This document shows positions 49,010 through 59,768 of a stretch of DNA of 64,000 nucleotides, piece by piece. Position 1 is the first letter of the stretch, and every line of letters starts with the position of its first letter. The notes below the pieces were generated by a model. It ran no database searches, was not told where the DNA came from, and worked only from the letters and a program-made list of their open reading frames with translations. The stretch spans positions 244,788 through 308,787 of the forward strand of contig JAOCPU010000043.1 in assembly GCA_035772785.1 (NCBI GenBank), in the 5' to 3' direction. This DNA is from Phlebiopsis flavidoalba. Lineage: Eukaryota > Basidiomycota > Agaricomycetes > Polyporales > Phanerochaetaceae. Position numbers and translations under genes: made by a program.

Positions 49010-49189
49010 TATTTGATCGATACCACCGCTTCTCGTTGTAACAACAGTGCGCAGAGCTTCGAGCTGACCACAATCTCGAGAGCTCTGCATGTATAGAACT
49101 GTACGATAGATATGCAATTGATAATGACGAGCTTTAGACATGTTGTGACTTCGTTAAAGAATACAAATGGCACTTGTTCTACCGTAAAA

Positions 49190-51614
49190 GCTTCGTCGAT
49201 GAGGACCGAAATGCATACGTCACACATGGCGCAACCACAAAGTGGCAGTCGCACACCATCCGCCTCCTTCCCTCGCACCTTGGGCTTCACTGTATTTCCG
49301 CCAAGGTGATAGAAGTCTATCTGCTCCTGTCCGGGGGCGGGGTGAACAAACGAGAACCGCGCACGAGTACAGACGCCACAATCTGTGAACGCAGAGTTAG
49401 TCACAGAATGCACAGATCCATCACTAAGAAGGCAGCCGTGCCTTGAATTCTGCTAATGCTATGGCTGACGTGAGTACGTATTCTGGACACAAGTTCTGAA
49501 CATAGGGACGCAAACTCACCAAACGCGCGACCGATACATGCCTTCCCACTGCGCCCCAGTGGCGTGCATCAGATTTGAACAACTACACTACGGAGGAATC
49601 ACATACCCATCACCAAACGTCAAAGATACCACACCGGGTCCGATTCCGGCCGCCTTCGCCAACGCCGTCTTCAAACCATCGCTCGGGCCGGGGCACTGAA
49701 CGTGTCCGCAGTCTTCGCCCCAAATCAAGGGGTCGAACGTTGATACCGTCTCGTACGGGGATGGAGATCAGCTGGCCAGGTTGCATATAAACGGATTGAA
49801 GGTTGACCGGGTCGACGCCACGGGGTTGGCTAAGCACCGGTATCACGTCCTCTGATGAGTGGCCTAGCTAGCGTCAGTCACCGGTACGAATGCATCCAAG
49901 CGGAAGACATGCCTTTCGAGAGATATCCATCAAGACCGCCTTGCAGCGCATAGTCCTCCATTGTGACGGCTTCGAGGTATTCCAGGCCAGGCTTTACTGG
50001 TAGAGACAAGCTCAGTTATATAGAGGCGCTCGGCCATGCTTAAATTCGAAGTTCATCAGCTCGTCGCGAAGTTGTGCCTTGAATCGCTGGCATTGTTGGG
50101 CGAGTTCATAGAGAAGTTCCTATAGCCCCTCAATGAGTCGAGTTGAGCCTTGACAACCCTCGAGTGGAGATACGGAAACGCACCCCCATCACGTTCGCAA
50201 CAGTTTCCGATCCGGCGAAGAAGAAGACCAATTATCTGCATAGTACAGTGAGTCTAACCCAGGAGGAAAGTGACAGGACACATACCTCCGCAACGGCATC
50301 GTCCCGAGACGGTCGCGTGACTTGACCGTAACTTGCTTCAGCTTTGCACATATTCAAGTTAGCGCGATTAGTGGAAGGCACGATAATGACACTGACCACT
50401 GAGAGAACCTTCAAGACTCTCGCGTCCATGACCAACAACTATTTCGTCTCTTTCGGCAGCATCCCCACACAACCTCTTCCGCAATTTTTCTAAGTTGCGC
50501 CACGCAACATATCCGCCCAACGTTTCACATCGAGTTTGGTAGATTGAGAAACGCGGAAACGCGCCTATTACCACTGCCGCAAATCCGGTTGAGTGTAGTG
50601 TCGCTGTCTGAGGACCGTTGGTAATGTTGTGCAAAAGTTTCGAAATGGAGGTGGAGCTTGAAGATGTGGCAATATTGTTGCGCGAACATCGTCATCGGAA
50701 ATCGCATTCATCCTGGGGGCGGCAGAAAGTTGAATACACTCCAATATATGCGTGTGGAAATTAGCCTAACTCACGACAGGGTATGCAGAGCTTTTTTTTT
50801 TTTTCAGAAACATCGATGATAGCGCTCCCTTCTGGACCCAACGCGTCATCCCAGTTCGCCTGAAGCTGGTCGAAAAAAGTCAAACCCTTTGCAGTGGCAC
50901 TGTGGAAAAAGAACGCACATGTAATGGGCGAGGTCAAAGATATCGATGAAGATCTTCATGACGGACTGAGGCCTGTGTGAACGTCATCAGAACTCAACGG
51001 GGACCCTTTCACCGGGAACCTACGTAAATGCTGGGTTCAAGCGTTTCCTCCGATGAGCGTTGGACTTCAGCTGTGTCTTGTTAGGAAAATGTACTGTTAG
51101 GTCTGACATAATCACACTTACCTCCGTAGACAATAGACTCTCCCCGAACTAAACTTGCTTTAATTCAATCGCTCATATCATGTAATCGACGGGATGTGTC
51201 TAACGCACCCAGAGCGTGAGTATGCTATTTTATCTATGTACACAATCCGGCCTCCAATAGATAGAGGTGTTCTTGAGTACGTGGCAGCAACCCATCGCGT
51301 CTCCCAAGACGAGGATCGGTTCCTGGGTTGCGGTCAAGAAGCCATGTGAAATGGAGTGTATACGCACTTACCATGAGTGGCTCATGTATAAGGTATGTTG
51401 TTCCATACTCTTCACGCCACTGTCGATATTTTGTGCTGACTGGGGCCTGCCCGCAGATCGAAAGTATCACCCCAGATATATCTGGTGTTAGACGGCCCAG
51501 GAATATGAGAAAGAGCGCGTAGGTGTTTGAAGCGGGCGAAGTAGCGTATGCATAATCCATACGCCTAAACATAACGACTGTTGCTGTGACGCATAGGTCA
51601 AATGGTGAAGTCAT
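49190..51614 (-). pseudogene. Cytochrome P450 monooxygenase, frame-broken
   Basis: N-terminal membrane-anchor-like segment NTYALFLIFLGRL, then PVSTKYRQWREEYGTTYLIH (about 51410-51470), typical of fungal P450s after the proline-rich hinge. The I-helix reads VFFFAGSETVANVMG (about 50180-50225; AGxET in place of AGxDT), followed by LLYELAQQCQRFKAQLRDEL. YLEAVT runs up to E-TMR (K-helix ExxR) interrupted by one extra G near 49960. PERWFEDG precedes GRSGKACIGRAFGEF (heme-cysteine loop; Cys near 49525). The C-terminus is VKPKVRGKEADGVRLPL (about 49250). Heme-thiolate enzymes of this kind oxidise small molecules at the ER membrane; the substrate is unknown. Adjacent to the NRPS-like gene, same strand. 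Several frame breaks. Confidence 0.75.
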
Positions 51615-52381
51615 TCCCGTGAGTGATAATTTGAAGGTAGGTTCTCAGCAGAGACCGGCGCAGAATGGTGTGACACGAGAAAAATAGGCCGATTGAGTGG
51701 AGTGAGCACAAACGTGCGGTCGAGGAGGAGTGAGAAGAGCCGGGGGCCATCCATATTTGGGTTTGCTGTAGCTTCTGGAGGTGAGCGCGGTGAGACTGGT
51801 CTCAGGTGAGTGATTTTTGCAGTCAGGCTCGGAGAACGCCAACTGTCGTGACAATTGTTTACATCCAAATCCTGATCAATTATCCACTGATAAGCGCGCC
51901 CAAGAGCGGCGTCCAGGATAGACATTTGCTGATTAGATGATGGATACAGCGTAGATAAGATATTGTCCAACCCACTGCGACCTGCCACGACCGTCCCGAC
52001 TCAAGACCCCATGTGCTTCGGACCTTAAATTTTTAGGCCTAAGGTATGAATAGACTTGGATTAGATGGACCACGGTCTAGCTCGACTAAATCCGGGTGAT
52101 GCCCTATTATATTCAATACTATGCCGAAGTCCGTTAACACCATCTCGAGCTAAGAACTTAATATGTAGCCCGTTTCCTTCCAATACTGGACCCAAGCTTG
52201 GGTATGGGCGGGCCTCGGATAGTGTCGTAAGACGTTCGGCCAATATGCTCGAAGATCTGAATGATGAAGTGTCGAATCGACATGCGGAGATTCCCTTGTA
52301 CGGCGTTGACGAGTCAGAGGGAAGGAATACTTGAATGGACGCAAATAGTGTTCAAGATCTGGGAATGAGGCTAGAGAGAGA
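51615..52381. other. Gap between P450 and NRPS-like gene
   Basis: Lies between the P450 start and the NRPS-like 3' end. A 125-codon minus frame at 51611-51988 has no recognised family. Probably the P450 promoter region. Confidence 0.35.
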
Positions 52382-53886
52382 CTATATATTCAGCGTCACC
52401 ACTGAGAACTGTGTGCCTACCAGCTGAGACATCTCATTTGCCGCCGCCACCGCGGACAACGCGGAGAGCTCTTGCGTCCAGTCGTCTGTTGGTATCACGG
52501 GGAGGCGCTTCCCAATACTTTCCATAATTCCGTCAAGAGGATAGAGGTCCACGAAACGGGCTCGGAATTGTACCATATTGATTAATGCTGGCAGACGGTC
52601 TGATGATGTTAGCCACTCGTGATAAATGCATGCGACGGCGTCAAGGGGTATCCACGTCGACGAGCTAAACGACAACATTATTATCGCTCGACATGGCATG
52701 AATGGAAGACGTACTCCTTCAATTGCTGGAAATTTCCCGAGGGCAAGACTAGACTTGACTAAGGCTGGGAACCATTGATTACCAGTCGCGGGCCACATTC
52801 CTGGCGAACTCGGTCCACACGTGGGTAGCTATCCGCACAGGGCCGTACACTCCACGCCTGCTACGGCAGCTTCTTCAAGCATCTAGGATGTTGTGTTAAT
52901 GAAGCTGTTTCTCTCCACGGTTGTCCACACGTACCTTTTCCATTACGTTATTTCGACGCCGTGTATCCATTCGTTGATGATCTCTCGACCAAAAAAAGGG
53001 TCTTCCGTGGGGAGAGAGCAGGATGGGCGGTGGGGTGCCGGGGGGCAAGAGGGAGGGGCGGTGCCCGCTCGGGTTATTATAGGGGCCCTGTGAAGAGTCC
53101 CAGTTACATGCAACGCCGATCGAAGATGTAACTAAAAGCTTGATAGGTTGGGGCATAGATGCGACGAGCTGCAATATGTTCTCCACCCCAGCGATGTCGT
53201 CCGTGAACGCTCGCAGAGGGAGATAGAGGTCGTTCGTCCATGCATTATGGACGATATGGGTTATTGACTTCGTCATCTTGCACCGTAGATCAGCCACAGT
53301 TCTAGCAGAAGCTACAACCACAGACCTCGAAGTATACTGGTCTCCTCGAGGCCAAGAAAATCCCTCGCAGTGTGCTCCAACACAAAGTTCGAGCTTCGTG
53401 CTGGAAAGAAGATTGTTGATAAACCCCATTCCTTGAAGGCCCTTCTCCACCGCTGTGGAGGCGCTCTTTGCAATCATGAGCCGCTGATAACGCGAATACT
53501 CGGGAGATACGAGTATCGGAAATTAGTGACGCGAGTATATGAGAAACCGATCCCGTCAGTGATCCCTGTGATCAGCACTACACGGCGTAGCCGGTGTGGC
53601 GTGGACGCAGCTCTTGTGAGTTGATAGATAGTGTACGTCGATGCTTGTTTTGCATCTCCTCGATCTCATGAACCGGGGACGCTTGGGGGGGCGAGGTAGC
53701 AGGACATCCTCGTCTGTCAACGCGCATCTTCAATTGTGTCGACCAACGCGACGGCAAGCTGCTCGATGGAGGATTTTCAAATATGAAGTCCGAGGAAATG
53801 AGCGTTGAGAAACATCGTCGCACAGCGGGGATTCCTGAAGTTCGAAGTACATCGATGAGGCGGTTTTCCGGAAAGGAGGGTAGCAT
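52382..53886 (-). pseudogene. NRPS-like enzyme, carrier-domain end plus thioester reductase domain, frame-broken
   Basis: At 53.7-53.9 kb the sequence SDFIFENPPSSSL resembles the end of a peptidyl-carrier domain. VVLITGITDGIG (about 53560-53600) is the Rossmann glycine motif of the reductase domain. Further on come KGLQGMGFINNLLSSTKLEL, SITHIVHNAWTNDLYLPLRA and IKLLVTSSIGVACNWDSSQG (53.1-53.3 kb), the hallmarks of the NAD(P)-binding 'male-sterility' domain. The tail has LVKSSLALGKFPAIEG, WIPLDAVA, RFVDLYPLDGIMESIGKRLP and stop at 52382. Such A-T-R enzymes adenylate a carboxylic acid, load it on the carrier and release it as aldehyde or alcohol. No adenylation domain was readable upstream (54-57.6 kb), so substrate cannot be guessed. 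Confidence 0.7.
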
Positions 53887-56800
53887 TTAAAACTATGGAG
53901 GTTTGGTATCAGCTAATGGTCATGCTGACTATGAGAAAATGCTCTTACCTATCAAGACCTAGCTCGAAAATAGGACTTCGCAAGTAGGTGGAACGCCAAC
54001 TGTGGCGTGTCGGCCTTTCGGCACAGCCAAGCGCACAAGTTCCCCCTGAAAACCATACTTGAAAGGTCATCTACGGTCCATGAAGCCGGAGCCACAGCAG
54101 GTTCCCAGGACCACCTTCTGCTCTGCTCGAAGCCGATGTACCTATTTTCGGTATTCGAGTACCACGTCCATTTCAGCTGTGCAGTGGCTTGGAGGTGTCA
54201 ATCAACAGCGAAACTACATACAGCGACATCGACTTCCGCGGTCGCGTACCCATAGCTGCAACTGCTTCGCGAAGCGCGCGAGAAGGAATCCACACAATGT
54301 GCCTCGCTCGCGCGAGGACCAGCGAATAAAACCCTGGTCACTTTGACATGGGTGACGATAGTATCATCTCCTTAAATATCTGCGCAAAAATCTAGGAGCG
54401 TTGTCATTTGCAGCCTTGATGTCGGCCTAGGGAAAATGTTTTACATCGAGGGAAAAAAGGATATGAGCAGCCATGGCAACACCATATAGTGTTCCGGACG
54501 GATAAAATCTCTCACAAGAAAGCATTTTGATCATTGAGATCAAATCTAAGTGGGAGGGAGCATGAGGATCCACGGAGCACAGAGAACCGCCAGGCGTTCT
54601 AGGGACCTATCTCCCCAGAAAGATGGCTACCCGCTCAGACGACGATGGACTGCACTCGATGGTCGTTCCCATTGCTGGACCGGAACAATTTTGTCCCCAT
54701 GAAAGAACCTTTTGCTAATACTTGCTCACCAAAAACGTTACGTTGTGTTACTGACGCTTGAAAAAAACCCACCGGTTATTCAAGGTTGATTAACATCGCT
54801 CTTCCGCGCAGATCACTAATATTAATGAGTATATGGTTTCATTGAGGAGGATACCGGCGCTGACAAGTTGCTTCCACAAATACTTGTCCATTGGCCAACA
54901 ATGAGGTATAGGAACAGATCTTTTGTGCGTACACATTAATTTACTTCCGGGGTCCGTTCAGTCAGGGTCGGAAGGTGAGTTGGTCCTCAGTCTACCTGAA
55001 GAAGAGGGCCAGCATGAGCTGCGGTCATACCTTGTCACACGATCCATCTACATGTGTCTTCACATGGACGACCGAAGCTAGCATACGTACCATCGCACCT
55101 TGATGAACCCATCATAGGTCTTCAAATTCAGAAGCGAATTAGCGGAAGCCAGCTCCATAAAAAATTACGATCAGGGTTAACGGCATGTACGACATTATAT
55201 CGACTCTGGTGCGTTTGCGCTAGATGTACAACGGGGGATAAGGCGCAAATTGGGTTCTACACCAGTAGAGGGCAGCCGATAATGACACCTTTCGATTATT
55301 CAGGTCGTCGCCGACCGCCCATGGATAACGGACCACCTCCATAGAGCTCTTCGCGCGCACGCCGCGCGATGAATACTATTCACAGTAATTTGAAAAGATA
55401 CGCGGAGCACTCCACTATGAGGTCTAACGACCGCAAGTAGTATCACCACGTCTTCGCTGCGTGACCAAATCTTGCTAATGACGTCACTCGAGGAAACGCA
55501 GGCTGTGATGAGAAGCAGTCACTTCCAACCTGCGTCCAATAAGTACATACCCACTCAACGAAGGAAGCGTGCTAGAGTAGTTAGAGTAGTGATGACTGTG
55601 CATTCGCCCGTTGCCCCTTGCGACTATTCTACGAGAACATTCTCTCGGCACTAGGTCGTCGGAGGGGGAGAGTCCGCGTCTTAGGGTGTGCTCACACTGC
55701 GACAGGCCTGACCGCTATACAGCGGAACGGCACGAGTTTCGAAAGGCCACAGAGACCCAGTCAAATGAAAAGTAGGCAGGCCTGCCGAGGCCCAATGGAC
55801 TTTACTCCGTGATTATCGGAGCTTCGCACAAAGTAGTCTGGATGCATTCAGTGCTTTGGCAGTGAGCGAGGGTAATAAAAATCGACCGATAGCGCCCCCG
55901 CGATCCCATTCCCAGCACTTGCATGGCCAGGTAACCGGGACAGGGTCAGGTGCCCCGTATACCAGGACGTGCTGTTGTACAGTGCGACGTCGACATGTGC
56001 TTGGATTGACGGAGGTGGGGAATATTTTCTTTGGCGGCCTACCGATCGGTTGGACGACGATGGAAAGCCACTCACGGAAAACATGTCAGGAAAGTCAGCT
56101 TGAATCGCTCATGCATTCGAATTTCTGGATCGTGTTCTCTAATCCATTTTCTCTCTTGCACTTTCGTGAACCATACGGTTGACGGGGTTTATACAGTTAG
56201 AGTGGATAGACTACATGACGGCACTTTGTGTTGAGCGTAACATTCTCAATATTGTGTCCACCATCGTTATATCGGGGGCGACTGGGGAAATGGCTATGTC
56301 TTGCATCAGAGCCACTATCATTTTGAATGTGCAAATAGTACGCACCACCCAACCGGCTCTCATAAACTCCTAATACCCACTGATGCGTTAGCGCGGTGTG
56401 TCCGCGTTCATTAGCCAGTGTGCGACGACCTCTCCCCCTGGCCCACTTCTATTTGGAAGTTCAGGATGTGTGCAGTTTATGGGTCGACGTGGCCAATTTG
56501 CTGAAAAGTGATCGAAGTAGTAGACTCGGTATTTCGCGAGCAATGGGAAAGTGAAGCAACAATGGTAGCGTCCGCATGTATACATTTTTTGAGAGTGAAG
56601 TCTAGCAAATCGATCAAGTCTACAGTAGTGGAGTGCCATCGAGAGGTGGGGTAGGGGGACATATTGTGAGTGTAGAGGCAAACGTGTGGGCGACTGGGGG
56701 ACAGAGCCATCTTTGTTCATGATGTCAAGCACTGATCCGGGAGTAGTCACGTCTCGGTGATCATGCCTCGGGATCCGAACGCCAGAGGGTCTTTGAAGTA

Positions 56801-57614
56801 TGTACAAGCAATGAAACCTAAGGCGTGAGGATTGAGGCGCAATGAGCTTCTGGACCAACAGTGAGATCTACAATCATGAGAATTCTGTAAGGACGGACCA
56901 CTGCGAGATGGCTGGAGAAATCTGACTGTATGTTCACAGGAGGCGCAGCACTCTCATGTCAAGCTTGTGGACGCTGGACACAGAAAGCACGGTGCCACTG
57001 AGTTCATGGCCGTAAGAGTCCTGAGCTCACACCCCGAGATGGGTACTTCGTATGTCAAAGTCTCTGCTTCGATACGACGAGCCCATACACGGCCTTAAAC
57101 GAAATGATGATGGGGGGGAGAATCTGTCGTTAGCAGATGCAAAAATTGAGGGAAAAAGTCGTGTGAGGGTACAGTGCAGCTAACCACTAGGCAGAGAATT
57201 TAGGATGATGTGAATGCATCAATATCAAGTCGAGAGCAGACATAAGGAGTCCAGAGAAGGAGTCCCGAGCTTCGTGTCGCCGCAGGATTAGATAATCCCG
57301 GCTTCCGGCATCTGCCATTACCGGTCCCGGAACCAGCAGCAGCCCTTGCGCTTTGGCTGTCAGGCTCCCACATCGCGGGACTGAGTATTGTCACCGATAT
57401 GGTACTGACATAGCAAGGGAGTCTAAAACCTGAGCCACGTATACAATGGCAGACTAGTCGAATTCCGTCATCTCTAGAATTACTCGTTGACTTGGGATCA
57501 ATACATCACATAGACAGCGATAGTAGCGTCGATTGAAACTCTTGCCATTAAAAACAACAGAATAGATTGTCACATCTGTAGATACCAATGATCTGTTAGA
57601 TACATGGAAAAAGA
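53887..57614. other. Long stretch where the NRPS-like adenylation domain would be expected
   Basis: 3.7 kb directly upstream of the carrier/reductase part. No adenylation motifs (P-loop-like SGTTG, GRxDD) were found on the minus strand. Several short frames on both strands; a 156-codon minus frame at 56388-56858 has no recognised family. Confidence 0.4.
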
Positions 57615-59768
57615 TCAAGTGGAGTACTTACTGAGCCATGTCCAAAACCTTTCGAGCCAATACCGTGGCGACGGTTGATCGTAGGAAGTCGCCTCCACTT
57701 CCGCTATACCAGATTGAAAGTCCATGCGTTCTGCGGCTATGAATCTTGTACGCCAGCGGCTGCGCGTGGTGAGGTAAAGTATGGGAAACAGTACCAATGG
57801 GAGAGTAATTGGTAATGAAAGTATCTGTTGCCCATGCGCCCTTGAGGAATACACTCCAGCCGCTAAACTAATCCAGGTCCCGAGCGTCATCAAATAGGAA
57901 TATGGTCGAATAGTTGTGGGTACGTACAACGCAAATCAATATGGTCGAGAATACTCCGTACCACCCGAGATAAGGCTGTAGCATTGCTGCGAACGGTAGC
58001 GTGGACCGTTGGATTCCTTGGCGCCTCATACCGGCGTGGAAGCGGACGTATGTCACGCTTATACCGAACCAATTCATCAGACCTGCGATAGAGGTCATGT
58101 TTGCAAACCTTGTAAAGTCGTAATTCAGTGGCCTTATAATGGTGATTGAAAGACTCGAAGACTTACCAGCCAAAGACGCGACCCCGCGCTACTGCTGACC
58201 GACATATAGGCGAGAAGACAAAGTGCACTGTTTGCCGCGACGGCGACGTATGGAAGACCCCAGCGATTCAATCGGGTGAAAATCTTCGGTGCATGACCAT
58301 TGATGGCGAGACCGTCTTTTAATTCAAGGATGATGTTTCACAAAATGCAACATTTAGAGGGACGATTAGTTACTCACAAAGAGCACGTGACCCAGTGTAC
58401 AAACCGCTGCAGGCAGCGGACCATGCAGACGTGAGGAGAGCCGCATTAATGACAGAAGGGAGGCCCGAAATTCCTGCTACCCGGATTGCGATCACGAAGG
58501 GGGACTTGGCAGCAGTAGAGGAAGCAAGATTGAGGTCGGGGTTTGTGTACGGCACGAGCAAGCCTATTATCGTGACACCGCCAATGTAGAAGAGAATGAT
58601 TCGGATGTAAACCCGACGTATACTATATGTATCATCAATGAGCATAAAGCGCTACAGGATGAGGCTCACCTATACGCCTTGGGAATTTGACGACGTGGGT
58701 TTCGGGCCTCACCGGCTGCGATGGCTACAATTTCGGTGCCCAAGAAGGAGAAGGCTGCTTGGCTCATGACTGCCCACCACGCCAAGAAACGCCCTTTCAC
58801 TCCAGGAATTCCGCGATAATTGTTGAAGGGACCAGGATCTCTCCAATATCGAAAGCCAAGACGGTCATGGTTTGGCCCGCCACCGAGGTCAAGGACGATT
58901 CCGAGGATAATGAGGCCAGTGATCGTGATAACTTTGATCGACACGAAAATGAATTCGGCCTCCCCATATGCAGCTGAAGTGAAGAGTCAGGACGTACCCA
59001 CCGAGAAGCGATATACTACGTACCTGCGCCAAACGCGTTGATGGTAATGATTACGAGAAGGAATATAGTGATCCAAACTGCGTTGTTTACTTCTTGGGTC
59101 CTACGGTGTTATATAAGATTTACGACGTCTGTAGAGGGCAAACGATGACTGTATGCGCACCAAAATCCCATGAACACGGCTCCGCTCCGCGCTAAGCTCT
59201 GTAGCAACGCCTACGGCGTAATTGTACCCTGGGGAATGTCGAAATCGGCTATGTATCGAAACGATTCAGACGTTATAGACTTACAGTAGTTCCAGCCAAG
59301 TGTAAATGACCAAGCTGGGTCGACAAAGCGCTCCGCCATGGTGATATGGCCACCAGCAACTGGGAGATATGCAATCATCTCACCAAGGGAGACCATGCTA
59401 AAGGTATTATTTGCTTGAGTCACACCGTGCGAATAAGGATATTCGAGCTTACACCGAATAACAGATCGTGCCTACGATTGCGTAGCCAAGCAACAGACCT
59501 ACAGGACCGCCATTCGCCAAGGAGGTCGCGGTACCGAGGAATAGGCCCGTCCCAATCGCACCACCGATACTGTTGCCTCCAATCAAGCCGTTGCTCAACG
59601 GTCATAATTTGGGAGATACCTGATCATTGTGACATGCCGTCCTTTCATGGATCTCCTCAAGGAGGCCTCGCTGGGGGGCTAGTCACGCACGTCCTCCACG
59701 ACGCGTGGATCATGGATGATTTCCACAAAATCTTCCTTTGAGGAGGGCTTGGATTCCTTTAGCGACAT
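57615..59768 (-). CDS. Amino acid permease (AAT/YAT-type), near-complete, one in-frame TAG
   Basis: Start MSLKESKPSSKEDFVEII at 59768, then an in-frame TAG at 59679-59681 followed in the same frame by PPSEASLRRSMKGRHVTMI. After an intron: GLIGGNSIGGAIGTGLFLGT, the TM1 signature of fungal amino acid permeases; SLGEMIAYLPVAGGHITMAE; FVDPAWSFTLGWNY; RFLAWWAVMSQAAFSFLGTE; IVAIAAGEARNPRRQIPKA; a second membrane block with IGGVTIIGLLVPYTNPDLN and SAWSAACSGLYTGSRAL; GLMNWFGISVTYVRFHAGM; and LPFAAMLQPYLGWYG; the end is LERFWTWLSKYST. About 12 membrane segments are expected at the plasma membrane, importing amino acids with protons. Most exons are well preserved. The TAG is either a true nonsense change or a base error. 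Confidence 0.8.
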
